Part shown: piece after piece, positions 42,621-52,505 of the stretch
How positions within the stretch are numbered: position 1 is the stretch's first letter
Layout of the letters: each line of letters opens with the position of its first letter
Source of the DNA: Sphingobium xanthum
GTDB taxonomy: Bacteria; Pseudomonadota; Alphaproteobacteria; Sphingomonadales; Sphingomonadaceae
Assembly (NCBI RefSeq): GCF_019737615.1
Contig: NZ_JAHKKS010000002.1
Span: 310,001 to 374,000, forward strand
Length of the DNA stretch: 64,000 nt
Direction: 5' to 3'
Notes under the pieces: generated by a model
Database searches by the model: none
The model's input: the letters and a program-made list of their open reading frames with translations, nothing else
Told to the model about the DNA's origin: nothing
Made by a program: the position numbers and the translations under genes

Positions 42621-42928
42621 AGTTAACTCTCCCTGATTTGCGCTGGAACGTCGCATTATTGAACGGGCTGGCCGCATTGTTCACAGCTGCCCTGGCAGGT
42701 ATGTTCATTTTCATGTTGAACCGTATCGATGATAGATTTGATAAATCTAATGAGCGAGTGGAACGCATCTCCGATCAGGTCAGTGATTTGAGGGCCGCCG
42801 TTGCTGGGCAAACAGCAGATATTCGCTCGATCTTGGAGAAATTGGATGACCAACCTCAAGGAAGCTCGGGAACAGGGCAAAATGTCGCAGTTCCTCAAGG
42901 AACACCAAGCGGAACAGGGAAACCCTGA
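42617..42928 (+). CDS. IS passenger ORF 3, small membrane protein with coiled coil
   Basis: A 103-residue protein: one transmembrane helix (LLNGLAALFTAALAGMFIFML), then a heptad-like segment (RIDDRFDKSNERVERISDQVSDLRAAV) and a disordered Gly/Ser/Thr tail. It resembles small phage- or plasmid-type membrane proteins with coiled coils. It starts within ORF 2 and ends inside ORF 4. Confidence 0.65.
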   Translation: MKLTLPDLRWNVALLNGLAALFTAALAGMFIFMLNRIDDRFDKSNERVERISDQVSDLRAAVAGQTADIRSILEKLDDQPQGSSGTGQNVAVPQGTPSGTGKP

Positions 42929-43013
42929 CGCTTTCAATCGCGTTGTGACTTCAATGGCCCAAACGTCGAAAGTAGCTCCGAAAGCATCTCGCTCTGCCGC
43001 GTCCGACGATTGA
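42846..43013 (+). CDS. IS passenger ORF 4, small hypothetical, antisense to the transposase end
   Basis: A 55-residue protein (TNLKEAREQGKMSQFLKEHQAEQG ending in SRSAASDD) that starts in another frame inside ORF 3 and runs 80 bases into the 3' end of the transposase gene on the opposite strand. Its pattern (charged helix, then an MAQTSK-like stretch and acidic end) is reminiscent of small proteins I have seen next to such transposases, but I cannot name a family. Confidence 0.5.
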   Translation: MTNLKEAREQGKMSQFLKEHQAEQGNPDAFNRVVTSMAQTSKVAPKASRSAASDD

Positions 43014-43836
43014 AACGATACTCAGCTTCCTTCGCATACTTCCACAAGTGCTTGCCGCTCACGTGAATGTGAGTGCCGCTGATCGTCCGCTTTAGCTGCG
43101 ACCAAAAGCCCTCAATGCTGTTCGTCGAAACACCCGATTTGGTGACGTATTCCCCGGCGCTGTGATTGACGGTCTTGTGCCAATAGCGGCCCTTCGTCAG
43201 TTCAAGGCCGCTGTAGCTCACGAAGTCGTCGGTATGGACTTCCGTGTAGGGCTTCACGTTCTCAATGACGTGGTGCTGCAGAGTGCTTTTGCGGCGATTG
43301 GGAATGACCTTGGTAATCAGCGAGCCGTCCCGTTCGACCATGCCCATGATCGCCGTCTTGTTGCTCTTGCTGCCGGTGCCCGCGCCATGCTCGACGCCCC
43401 CGATATAGGTTTCGTCCACTTCGACAGTCTTGAACGGGCCGCCAAGCGGTGCCTCGCCATCAACGTCAGCCATATGCTCGCGGATCAAGTGCGCCATGCG
43501 CCACGCCGTCTTGTAGGTCACACCGAGCTGGCGCTGTAGTTCCTTGGCCGCGACGCCGTTGCGCGTTGTCGTGAACAGGAAGATCGCATAGAACCACATC
43601 TGGAGCGGGGTGCGGGTCTGCTCGAATGGCGTACCGACAGTCGGGTGCAGATGATGGCCGCAGAACTGGCAGGAATAGGCACGCTCCGCCTTGATGCGGA
43701 ACCACTTGGAGGCGCGGCCGCACGAGGGGCATTCGAAGCCCTGTCCGAAACGGATTTCGAAAAGGTGACGCAGGCAAGCTTCGTCATCCGGAAACTGCTT
43801 GAAAAACTGCGCGATAGTTTGGGGCTTCTTACTCAT
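42934..43836 (-). CDS. IS1595-family transposase
   Basis: A 300-residue transposase: N-terminal zinc ribbon (CPSCGRASKWF ... YSCQFCGHH), a helix-turn-helix-like region (NGVAAKELQRQLGVTYKTAWRMAHLIREHM) and a DDE-type catalytic core with VEVDETYIGGVEH (first Asp), VHTDDFVSYSGL (second Asp) and STNSIEGFWSQLKRTISG, where this family uses Asn/Glu (NSIEGFW). The reading frame is intact. Confidence 0.92.
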   Translation of the reverse strand: MSKKPQTIAQFFKQFPDDEACLRHLFEIRFGQGFECPSCGRASKWFRIKAERAYSCQFCGHHLHPTVGTPFEQTRTPLQMWFYAIFLFTTTRNGVAAKELQRQLGVTYKTAWRMAHLIREHMADVDGEAPLGGPFKTVEVDETYIGGVEHGAGTGSKSNKTAIMGMVERDGSLITKVIPNRRKSTLQHHVIENVKPYTEVHTDDFVSYSGLELTKGRYWHKTVNHSAGEYVTKSGVSTNSIEGFWSQLKRTISGTHIHVSGKHLWKYAKEAEYRFNRRTRQSEMLSELLSTFGPLKSQRD

Positions 43837-43860
43837 GCCCCTTTTATAGCAGGGAAAAGT

Positions 43861-43884
43861 ACGTATGGGAAGGGGATAATCACG
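43861..43884 (-). repeat. Right terminal inverted repeat of the IS element
   Basis: Read inward on the minus strand: CGTGATTATCCCCTT, CC, CATACGT. It pairs with 42054-42077. Confidence 0.9.
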
Positions 43885-43892
43885 CTCTGCTT
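43885..43892. repeat. Target-site duplication of the IS element, right copy
   Basis: CTCTGCTT directly after the right inverted repeat, identical to 42046-42053. Confidence 0.9.
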
Positions 43893-43918
43893 GACTTGCC
43901 CCGATTCGTTGCCTAAAC

Positions 43919-43933
43919 GTTCTCCGTCCGTTC
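43919..43933 (+). promoter_or_regulatory. LexA (SOS) box in the lexA promoter
   Basis: GTTC-TCCGTCC-GTTC, the direct-repeat SOS box (GTTC-N7-GTTC) of Alphaproteobacteria, 19 bases before the lexA ATG. This means lexA represses itself, as usual. Confidence 0.9.
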
Positions 43934-43952
43934 CATTCCAGCGGGGTTCGTC

Positions 43953-44654
43953 ATGTTGACCGCCAAGCAACAGCAACTGCTCAGCTACATCAAGCTTCAT
44001 CTCGACAAGGGCGGCGTTTCGCCGAGCTTCGAGGAGATGAAGGATGCGCTCGATCTCAAGTCCAAGTCGGGCATTCATCGCCTCATCAGCGCGCTGGAAG
44101 AGCGCGGCTTCATCCGCCGCCTGCCCAACCGGGCGCGCGCGCTGGAAATCGTGAAGCTGCCCGACGGCATGGCGCCTGCCGCGCTTCGCCCGACGCCGAG
44201 CGCCGATGTCGTGCCGCTGCGCAAGCCCGCGCCGTCCGTTCCGGCCCGCGCGACGCCGATTGCCGCAAACGACGTGATCGAGATTCCTCTGCATGGCCGC
44301 ATCGCGGCCGGCGTGCCGATCGAGGCCATGGAAGGGCAAACGATGCTCTCCGTCCCGGCTGCATTGCTTGGCACGGGCGATCATTATGCGCTGGAAGTCT
44401 CCGGTGACTCGATGATCGAGGCCGGCATCTTCGATGGCGACTATGCGCTGATCCAGCGCGCCGAGACGGCGCGCGCCGGCCAGATCGTGGTCGCGCTGAT
44501 CGACGAGGCGGAAGCGACGCTCAAATATTTCCAGCCCGAAGGCCGCAAGGTCCGGCTCGACCCGGCCAATCGCGACTATGAGCCGCAAGTCTATGATGCG
44601 GGTCAGGTGCGGATTCAGGGCCGGCTTGCGGGGCTGCTGCGGCGATATAATTGA
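43953..44654 (+). CDS. lexA: LexA repressor of the SOS response
   Basis: A 233-residue LexA. The N-terminal winged helix ([44 protein letters not shown]) reads SOS boxes; the self-cleavage site Ala-Gly is in [12 protein letters not shown]; the catalytic Ser is in [16 protein letters not shown] and the Lys in EAEATLKYF. It has the longer linker normal for Alphaproteobacteria. Its own SOS box precedes it, and an intact IS lies a little further upstream. Confidence 0.96.
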   Translation: MLTAKQQQLLSYIKLHLDKGGVSPSFEEMKDALDLKSKSGIHRLISALEERGFIRRLPNRARALEIVKLPDGMAPAALRPTPSADVVPLRKPAPSVPARATPIAANDVIEIPLHGRIAAGVPIEAMEGQTMLSVPAALLGTGDHYALEVSGDSMIEAGIFDGDYALIQRAETARAGQIVVALIDEAEATLKYFQPEGRKVRLDPANRDYEPQVYDAGQVRIQGRLAGLLRRYN

Positions 44655-44686
44655 GGGCTTCGAGGCGGTTCGGTCAAGTTGGGCAG

Positions 44687-44763
44687 TGCTCCTGCGAAGG
44701 CAGGAGCCCAAGGCCGGATAGAACTGCGCTCGGACGCCCTGGGCTCCTGCCTTCGCAGGAGCA
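44687..44763. repeat. REPIN-like palindromic repeat, family E, between lexA and comEC
   Basis: TGCTCCTGCGAAGGCAGGAG at the left and its inverse (CTCCTGCCTTCGCAGGAGCA) at the right, about 35 bases apart, with both arms self-complementary. It lies between the convergent lexA and comEC genes and may terminate both. Confidence 0.85.
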
Positions 44764-44795
44764 CAAGTTAGGTTGTTCCTCCCAGATCGGGTTGA

Positions 44796-46961
44796 TTAAG
44801 GACTCCGGATCGGCGACGCACTGCCCTGTGCCGCCATGATCCAGGGGTGGCGGTCGCGCGCGTCGCGGCCGCCGATTACTTTGCGCGCGTCGATCAGCAG
44901 GATTGCGCCGCCCATGGCGCTGAGCGCAGGCCGATCGAGCTTGAGCCAGCGCGGGGCGCAGCCGCGCGGCATGCGGCGGTCGGCAATGACGATGTCGGCG
45001 CGGGCGCAGGCATCCGTGATGGCCTGCCAGGGGAGGCGCAGATTGCTGCGCGTCACCAGCAGGTGCAGCGGCTTTCCGGACGCAGTCGGCAGTTCGACCG
45101 TGCAGACGTCATCGGAGCATCGGGCGGTATCGGTCTCGGCCAGCGGGGCGAACTCGCCTTCATAGGCCGCAGCCTCGGCCAGAGTCGTGCGCACATAGTC
45201 CCCTGCCCGTTCACGCAGGAGCGCCATGCGGCCATCGGGCATGCGCAGCGCGACATGGCGGCCGTCGGACGTCACGAGGATATCCGGCACCGGGGCCAGC
45301 AAGGTAACGATCAGTCCCGCGACCGCGACGGGCGCGCCGAGCCAGCGTATCCGGCCGCGCCACAGCATCATCCAGAGGATGGCGAGCATCGTCAGGGCGA
45401 ACGCCGCGTCGCTGGTGGTGGCTGCGGCGCCCATCGTGGCATAAGGTTGGCTCGCTACCAGATGGGCAAGGCCAAGCAGCAGGCGGAGCGCCAGCCCGAC
45501 CACCCACCAGGCCGGGGCGCCAAGCCCGAATGTGTCGAGCAGCAGCGCGATCGCCTCGGCCGGCATGACGACGAAGCTGGTGAGCGGGATGGCGACCATG
45601 TTCGCGATCGCGCCGAGCATGCCGGCGCGATGGAAATGCGCGAAGGCGATCGGCATCAGCGCCAGTTCGACGATGAGGCCGGTCGCCAGCAGCACCGCGG
45701 CATGGCGCAGGAAGCGGCGGACGATCCCCTCCTCCCGCCGTTCGAAGAAAGCGCGGGCGCGCGGATGCTCATAGAAAGCGACGATGGCGGTGACGGCGGC
45801 GAAGCTCATCTGGAAGCTGGGGCCGACCACGGCCTCGGGCCAGAACAGCATCACGAACAAGGCGCCCGTCGCGATGAGGCGCAGGCTGATGGCTTCGCGG
45901 CCGAGCGCGAGTCCGCTGATGACCAGCAGAGCGGCGATGCAGGAGCGCACGGTCGGCACTTGCGCGCCGGTGAGCAAGGTGTAGCCGATGCCGGCGGCCG
46001 CTCCCGCGCAAGCCGCGATGAGCAGGATCGGCCAGTGCAGCGCCAGCCGGGGCGACAGCGCCGGCAGCCGATAGACGAGGAAGATGACGGCGCCGATGAG
46101 CGCCGAAACGTGGAGCCCGCTGATCGAGAGCAGATGCGCGAGACCGCTGCGGCGCATGGCCTCGGCATCCGCCTCGCTGATGCCGGTCTGGTCGCCGGTC
46201 GCGAGGGTGACGGCGATGGCGCCTTCGCCTCCGGAGAGGCGCGAGGCGACATGATCGCCGAGGCGGCGGCGCAAGCCTGGCCCCTCCCCGCTCGCGCGCA
46301 AGCGCTCGACCCGGCCGAGGGCGCGTCCGCTGGCGCCGAGCCCCTCGAAATAGGCGCGTTGGGCATAATCATAGCCGCCGGGCAAGGCAGCCGGCGCGGG
46401 CGGCATGAGGCGAGCGCGGACGGAGACGAGATCGCCGGAGGTGAGCCCCTGCGGCACCTGATCCGGCTCGGCATTGACCCGGACGCGTGTGGGCAAGTCC
46501 GGGCGCTCGACCGGCGACAGATCGAGCCGGATCAACCCGCGCGCCGCCAGCGGATCGGCACTGCGCACGAGGGCCTGCATTTCGACTACCGCCGGGCGGG
46601 CGAGTGGCGGCGCGCCGACGAGAATCGCCTTGGCCCAGACCAGCAGGCAGCCCGCTGCCAGCAGCACCGCGCCGATGGCGAGGACATGCGCCAGCCGGCC
46701 GCCCCGCGCGAGCACGCCGAGGCCGAGCGCGATGCCCAGCCAGCCCACCGTCCAACCGATCCAGTAATACGGATTCGGCAAGGCAAACCACGCGCAAATC
46801 CCTGCTCCCAGCGCGATCGGCGCCCAGAGCGGCAGTTGCGCCCGCTCGCTTTCCAGCCAAGTTTCGATGTGAACTAACCAGCCGCCCGCCGCCCCCTTGC
46901 TGCGGCGCAACAGCGAGATTTGTCGGAGCGAAAAAGCCGTGCTAGGGGCGTGCTCGTTCAA
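44796..46961 (-). CDS. comEC: ComEC/Rec2-family DNA-uptake channel protein
   Basis: A 721-residue polytopic membrane protein: an N-terminal periplasmic DUF4131-like part with VRVNAEPDQVPQGLTSGDLVSVRARLMPP, then the competence domain (MRRSGLAHLLSISGLHVSALIG, LALGREAISLRLIATGALFVMLFWPEAVVGPSFQMSFAAV). The C-terminal soluble part has no HxHxDH, so the metallo-beta-lactamase nuclease domain is absent or degraded. No ATG exists at the right place; TTG at 46961 follows GGGAAGGGGG and is the likely start. Longer starts would run into gltX, whose divergent start is only 34 bases away. Confidence 0.85.
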   Translation of the reverse strand: MNEHAPSTAFSLRQISLLRRSKGAAGGWLVHIETWLESERAQLPLWAPIALGAGICAWFALPNPYYWIGWTVGWLGIALGLGVLARGGRLAHVLAIGAVLLAAGCLLVWAKAILVGAPPLARPAVVEMQALVRSADPLAARGLIRLDLSPVERPDLPTRVRVNAEPDQVPQGLTSGDLVSVRARLMPPAPAALPGGYDYAQRAYFEGLGASGRALGRVERLRASGEGPGLRRRLGDHVASRLSGGEGAIAVTLATGDQTGISEADAEAMRRSGLAHLLSISGLHVSALIGAVIFLVYRLPALSPRLALHWPILLIAACAGAAAGIGYTLLTGAQVPTVRSCIAALLVISGLALGREAISLRLIATGALFVMLFWPEAVVGPSFQMSFAAVTAIVAFYEHPRARAFFERREEGIVRRFLRHAAVLLATGLIVELALMPIAFAHFHRAGMLGAIANMVAIPLTSFVVMPAEAIALLLDTFGLGAPAWWVVGLALRLLLGLAHLVASQPYATMGAAATTSDAAFALTMLAILWMMLWRGRIRWLGAPVAVAGLIVTLLAPVPDILVTSDGRHVALRMPDGRMALLRERAGDYVRTTLAEAAAYEGEFAPLAETDTARCSDDVCTVELPTASGKPLHLLVTRSNLRLPWQAITDACARADIVIADRRMPRGCAPRWLKLDRPALSAMGGAILLIDARKVIGGRDARDRHPWIMAAQGSASPIRSP

Positions 46962-46995
46962 CTGTTGACCCCCTTCCCCTGGAGCAGAACTTAGC

Positions 46996-48420
46996 GTGAC
47001 GGACGGACTGAAAACAACGGACAAGGTCGTCACCCGCTTCGCTCCCTCGCCCACGGGCTATCTGCACATTGGCGGCGCCCGCACGGCGCTGTTCAATTAT
47101 CTGTTCGCCCGGCATCATGGCGGCAAGTTCCTGCTGCGCATCGAGGATACGGACCGCGCCCGATCGACCGAGCCGGCCATCGCAGCGATCTTCGACGGGC
47201 TGAGCTGGCTCGGCCTTGCCGGGGACGAGGAGCCGGTCTTCCAGTTCGCCCGCGCCGGGCGCCATGCCGAAGTCGCCAACCAGATGCTGGCGGCCGGCCA
47301 CGCCTATAAATGCTTCGCTACGCCAGAGGAGCTGGCCGAACTGCGCGAGGCGCAGCGCGCCGCCAAGCAGCCGATGCGCTATGACGGGCGCTGGCGCGAC
47401 CGCGATCCGGCCGAGGGCGGCGACAAGCCCTTCGTCATCCGCCTGAAAGCGGCGCGCGAGGGCGAGACGGCCATCGAGGATGCCGTGCAGGGCCGCGTGG
47501 TCGTGCAGAATGCCGAGCTGGACGACATGATCCTGCTCCGCTCGGACGGCACGCCGACCTATATGCTGGCCGTGGTGGTCGACGATCACGACATGGGCGT
47601 GACCCATGTCATCCGCGGCGACGATCATCTCAACAATGCGTTCCGCCAGCTCGGCATCATCAAGGCGATGGGCTGGCCGGAACCGGTCTATGCCCATATC
47701 CCGATGATCCTCGGCACGGACGGGGCCAAGATGTCCAAGCGGCACGGCGCGACCGGCGTCGATGCCTATCGGGACGAGCTCGGCATGCTGCCCGAGGCCG
47801 TCTTCAATTATCTGCTGCGGCTCGGCTGGGGTCATGGCGACGCGGAGATCATCAGCCATGATCAGGCGATCGAGTGGTTCGATCTGCCGGGCGTCGGCCG
47901 CTCGCCCTCGCGCTTCGACATCAAGAAGCTGGAGAGCCTGAACGCACATTATATCCGCGAGGCCGAGCCGGCCCGTCTCGCCGCGCTGGTGGCCGAGCGC
48001 ATGCCGCCGCTGGGCGGCAATGAAGCTACCGAACGGCTGCACCTGCTGACCGCGATCATGCCCGCTCTCCAGCCCCGCGCGAAAACCGTGCTGGAGCTGG
48101 CCGATGGCGCCGCCTTCCTCTTCGCCACCCGGCCGATTCCTGTCGACGAGGCTGCGGCAAAGTTGCTAGACGGGGATGCACGGACCCTGCTCAAGACCGT
48201 GGCAGATACCCTCGCGGCGATCCCGGAATGGACGCTCGAGGGCATCGAGACCGCGATCAGGACCGTGGCGGAGGATGCCGGTCTTGGTCTCGGCAAGGTG
48301 GCACAGCCGCTGCGCGCCGCATTGACCGGGCGAACCACATCGCCCGGGATTTTCGACGTGCTTTATCACCTTGGACGGGATGAAACGCTTGGGCGCCTGG
48401 GGGATCAGGCTCAAGCGTAA
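46996..48420 (+). CDS. gltX: Glutamyl-tRNA synthetase
   Basis: A 474-residue class I synthetase that charges tRNA with glutamate. HIGH-type motif [15 protein letters not shown] and KMSKR motif [11 protein letters not shown] are both intact; [11 protein letters not shown] follows the first. GTG start at 46996 after GGAG. An essential housekeeping gene, divergent from comEC. Confidence 0.96.
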   Translation: MTDGLKTTDKVVTRFAPSPTGYLHIGGARTALFNYLFARHHGGKFLLRIEDTDRARSTEPAIAAIFDGLSWLGLAGDEEPVFQFARAGRHAEVANQMLAAGHAYKCFATPEELAELREAQRAAKQPMRYDGRWRDRDPAEGGDKPFVIRLKAAREGETAIEDAVQGRVVVQNAELDDMILLRSDGTPTYMLAVVVDDHDMGVTHVIRGDDHLNNAFRQLGIIKAMGWPEPVYAHIPMILGTDGAKMSKRHGATGVDAYRDELGMLPEAVFNYLLRLGWGHGDAEIISHDQAIEWFDLPGVGRSPSRFDIKKLESLNAHYIREAEPARLAALVAERMPPLGGNEATERLHLLTAIMPALQPRAKTVLELADGAAFLFATRPIPVDEAAAKLLDGDARTLLKTVADTLAAIPEWTLEGIETAIRTVAEDAGLGLGKVAQPLRAALTGRTTSPGIFDVLYHLGRDETLGRLGDQAQA

Positions 48421-48471
48421 GCCATACCGGACTGTTTTCGGGCGCGAATTGAAGCAACAAGGGGTTTTGGA

Positions 48472-49755
<1,284 letters not shown>

Positions 49756-49780
49756 CAGGGACACCGCAGGGAGCGCGAAG

Positions 49781-50146
49781 TTGATCCGCAAAGTCGCCTT
49801 CACGCTCTACCCGGTCAAGGACATGGCCCAGGCGCGCGCCTTCTATGAAGGCGCGCTCGGCCTCACGAGCAGCGCGGGGGAGCAAAGTCCCTGGGTCGAA
49901 TATGACCTGCCCGAAGGCGGCTGCTTTGCCATCACCACCGTCATGCCCAATCATCAACCCGGCGCGAGCGCCGGCGGCGTGATCGCGCTGGAAGTGGACG
50001 ATATCGACACGCTGACCGCAAGGCTGCGCGAAGATGGCGTGCGGCTCGGTTCGGCGGAGATGATCAAGGGGCCGCATTGCCGGATGATGCCGATCTTCGA
50101 TCCGGACGGGAATTCGCTGATCCTGCACCAGCTCGATCCGAACTGA
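49781..50146 (+). CDS. VOC (glyoxalase/bleomycin resistance) family protein
   Basis: A 121-residue VOC-fold protein (VAFTLYPVKDMAQARAFYEGALGL, VIALEVDDIDTLTARLREDGVRL, MPIFDPDGNSLILHQL). TTG at 49781 with AGGGAG seven bases before it is the start. The metal-ligand His near the N-terminus is replaced (FTLYPV), so it may bind a ligand rather than catalyse. Confidence 0.82.
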   Translation: MIRKVAFTLYPVKDMAQARAFYEGALGLTSSAGEQSPWVEYDLPEGGCFAITTVMPNHQPGASAGGVIALEVDDIDTLTARLREDGVRLGSAEMIKGPHCRMMPIFDPDGNSLILHQLDPN

Positions 50147-50151
50147 GAACT

Positions 50152-50649
50152 TCAGCCGCCGCGCGGTACGAAGGCGCTGGCGCGGCAGGCGATCGCGACA
50201 GGATCACCGCGGCGCAGTCCGGCTACCGGAGGCGCGATCACTTCCATCACATCATAGTGATGGGCATTGACTGACGGCTTCGTTTCCGGATGCGGATAGT
50301 AGATCAACCCGGGATAGCGGGCGCCTCCGTGATGAAGCGTGCCGTGGACGAAGGAAAAGCTTTCCGGCGGGATGTGCGCCTTGGGATCGCCTAGATCGCT
50401 CGTCCAGTCGAGCAGGTCGGCCGTCATGTCCGCCTTGGCCAGGACGAGCCCGTAAGGCAGGACGACGTTGATCGTACCTACGAACCAGCCCGGCACCAGC
50501 GCATCGAGATCGATGCCCCTAGCGCGCAGATGCGGCTGCTGAAGCAGCAGGGTCGAGGCGGGATAGGGATTGTCGGCACGGCCCACGGCGCCGCCGGACG
50601 CGAACTGGAAGCCGCTGCCTACTATGCCATCGTGGATCGTCTCGCTCAT
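50152..50649 (-). CDS. Uncharacterised protein, possibly CTP-dependent riboflavin-kinase-like (DUF120)
   Basis: A 165-residue protein without signal sequence. Two parts, PGWFVGTINVVLPYG and HYDVMEVIAPPVAGLRRGDPVAI, recall the archaeal CTP-dependent riboflavin kinase fold (its GTLN strand and EIIAP...LRxxLxLxDGDxVxI end). This is only a remote pattern match. A second in-frame ATG at 50658 is possible. It stands alone between the VOC gene and the secreted proteins. Confidence 0.55.
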   Translation of the reverse strand: MSETIHDGIVGSGFQFASGGAVGRADNPYPASTLLLQQPHLRARGIDLDALVPGWFVGTINVVLPYGLVLAKADMTADLLDWTSDLGDPKAHIPPESFSFVHGTLHHGGARYPGLIYYPHPETKPSVNAHHYDVMEVIAPPVAGLRRGDPVAIACRASAFVPRGG

Positions 50650-50724
50650 GGCCCACATGCCCCACCCGAAACGGTGTGAGACTACCCCCGGAGCGGCTGG
50701 CGGGCAAGACGCCCGCGCAGGACG

Positions 50725-51210
50725 CTATTTCGTGCCGGCGGTCTGGACGCAGCGCGTCCCGTCGATCCACGGTTCTGGCACGAGCGCGTTGGCGAAGCTC
50801 ACGACGGTCGCCGCGCTTGTTTCCGACTTGCCGAGCTCGGACGCGACTTCGCGGAACAATGTGCAGGTCTGGATCGTGCTGTCGCGGTTGCTGTGCTGGT
50901 TGCTGACCCTCGTCTGATAGTTCTGATAGACGATATGGCTCGCCTTTCCGGTGCCGCCGAACTGCTTCTTGAGCCGCGTATCTGCCTCCTTGAGCACGGT
51001 CTTGTTATTGTCCGCGAACCGCTTGAAATCGGCCTCCATATTCATGTTCAGGGCCGTGCAACGCAGGGTGGCGATCATCATGGCGATCTGAAACTCCATG
51101 ACGCGCGCGGCGCCGACCGCATCATCGTCCCAGCAGGTGGTGGCGCTCTGCACCGGACTCGCAGCCATGGCGGCGAGCGGCAGCAGGCAGAGCGTGGCAT
51201 TGCGCTTCAT
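50725..51210 (-). CDS. Exported hypothetical protein with conserved cysteines
   Basis: A 161-residue protein with a signal peptide (RNATLCLLPLAAMAASPVQS) and a mostly helical mature part with four Cys (ATTCWDD, TLRCTALN, IQTCTLF, TRCVQT) likely in disulfides. It follows a Pro/Ala-rich secreted protein gene by eight bases, so the two are co-transcribed and may work together in the periplasm. No family recognised. Confidence 0.72.
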   Translation of the reverse strand: MKRNATLCLLPLAAMAASPVQSATTCWDDDAVGAARVMEFQIAMMIATLRCTALNMNMEADFKRFADNNKTVLKEADTRLKKQFGGTGKASHIVYQNYQTRVSNQHSNRDSTIQTCTLFREVASELGKSETSAATVVSFANALVPEPWIDGTRCVQTAGTK

Positions 51211-51218
51211 GACCGACC

Positions 51219-52292
51219 TCATTTCGCGGGCTGACAATTGGCGATGGGCACGGCCATCATCCGGTCGAACAGACCGAGCAACGCGCTGCGGGCGGCATAG
51301 GCCTGTTCCGCGAGCGGGCGGAACGCCCCGGCATCCCTGGCGACGGCATTGGCGCCGTTGATGTCCCGGTCCTTCACGCGCGCGTCATACGTCGCCTGTA
51401 GCTGGTCGAGATAGGCGATCGCCGCTTTGTTGTTGTCATCAGCGATCTTGACCGTCGGCACATAGGTCGCCTGATGGAACTGGTTGCGCTGCTCCGCGGA
51501 ACAGAATTGCGCCGGAAGTTCGATCGCCGGCATCGCCGCGAGCTGCGGCGTTGTCGCGACCGCGGGAGCAGCGGCGATTGCCGGCGCCGCCACGCCCTGA
51601 GACGAGTATGCCGCGAGGCGCGTGAGCAGAGACGGCGGTGTAGCCGGCGCTGCGGGTGCGGCCACGACAGCGCTCGCCGGCAGGGGCGCAGCGCTTGTCA
51701 GGACCGCGGGCTGCGCACCGGGCACGGCAGCCGCCATCGCGGGCGGCGCCGCAACGGGCGCGGTCGCCGGCGCCGGCGCCGGTTGGGCACTGGCGATAAC
51801 GGCGCCGGGAACGGCCTGAGCCGGCGCGGGCAGGGCATTGACGGGCGCCGCCGGTGCCATCGGCGCGGGAACCTCTGCCAGGCCGGGGAATGGCGCAAGG
51901 TTGCCGGACGGCATAGCCGGTGCCGGATGCGGAGTCGCCGCCGGTGCGGGAGGCGCTGCCTGTGCCTGCACAGGCGCGGCGGGTGCGACAGGCGCGGGCG
52001 CCTCGCCGGGCCTGGTGAGCGAGGCGATCTTCACGCGGGCAAGCGCGCTGAACGTACCCTGCGGATATTGCGTGAGATAAGCCTCGAACTGCGCGCGATC
52101 CTCGCTCGCCATGATCGATTGCCAGAAAACCAGCTCGAAATTCGAGCCGACACCATTGGCGGCCGGTGGAGCGCTACCCGCTCCCCCCTGAGCCAGCGCT
52201 CCGCTCTCCAGTTCACCCGAAACCAGACCGATCACGAGCAGCGACGATGCTGCCACCAGTGACCGGCGCCACGAACGACGTCGCGCTTTCAT
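51219..52292 (-). CDS. Exported Ala/Pro-rich protein with a caspase-associated-type helical repeat
   Basis: A 357-residue protein with an Arg-rich N-terminus and signal peptide. ELVFWQSIMASEDRAQFEAYLTQYPQGTFSALARVKI is a short tetratricopeptide-like unit often found in secreted proteins of Alphaproteobacteria. Residues about 95 to 235 are a low-complexity Ala/Pro spacer, followed by a helical C-terminal domain with similarity in composition to its downstream partner (FCSAEQRNQFHQATYVP). The spacer probably lets the protein cross the cell wall. Function unknown. Confidence 0.75.
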   Translation of the reverse strand: MKARRRSWRRSLVAASSLLVIGLVSGELESGALAQGGAGSAPPAANGVGSNFELVFWQSIMASEDRAQFEAYLTQYPQGTFSALARVKIASLTRPGEAPAPVAPAAPVQAQAAPPAPAATPHPAPAMPSGNLAPFPGLAEVPAPMAPAAPVNALPAPAQAVPGAVIASAQPAPAPATAPVAAPPAMAAAVPGAQPAVLTSAAPLPASAVVAAPAAPATPPSLLTRLAAYSSQGVAAPAIAAAPAVATTPQLAAMPAIELPAQFCSAEQRNQFHQATYVPTVKIADDNNKAAIAYLDQLQATYDARVKDRDINGANAVARDAGAFRPLAEQAYAARSALLGLFDRMMAVPIANCQPAK

Positions 52293-52505
52293 CATGCCCC
52301 TGACACCCCACTGGGGCCGAGGCCCCTACCCACACAGGCAGATGACTACTCAAACAAAGTTGATTCGTTCAAGATAGCTTGTGTCGTTTTTGGGACAGAA
52401 TTCGAAAATATTGTTCAAGACAAATGGCTGTGTGCGAAAGAACACATAAATGAAGGCGGCGCACCGACAAGCGAAGCACCCCGAAATTGCCCGGCTTCCG
52501 TAACG

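Larger units (their letters stand above)
42054..43884 (-). mobile_element. IS1595-family insertion sequence with passenger ORFs (1831 bp)
   Basis: The element is bounded by terminal inverted repeats of 24 bases with 22 matches (left 42054-42077, right 43861-43884; both start CGTGATTATCCCCTT going inward, then differ at two bases, then CATACGT) and by an exact 8-bp direct repeat. Inside are a transposase on the minus strand and four small ORFs on the plus strand, which occupy the left half. The intact ends, open transposase and perfect duplication point to a recent insertion. It inserted 34 bases upstream of the SOS box of lexA. Confidence 0.9.
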
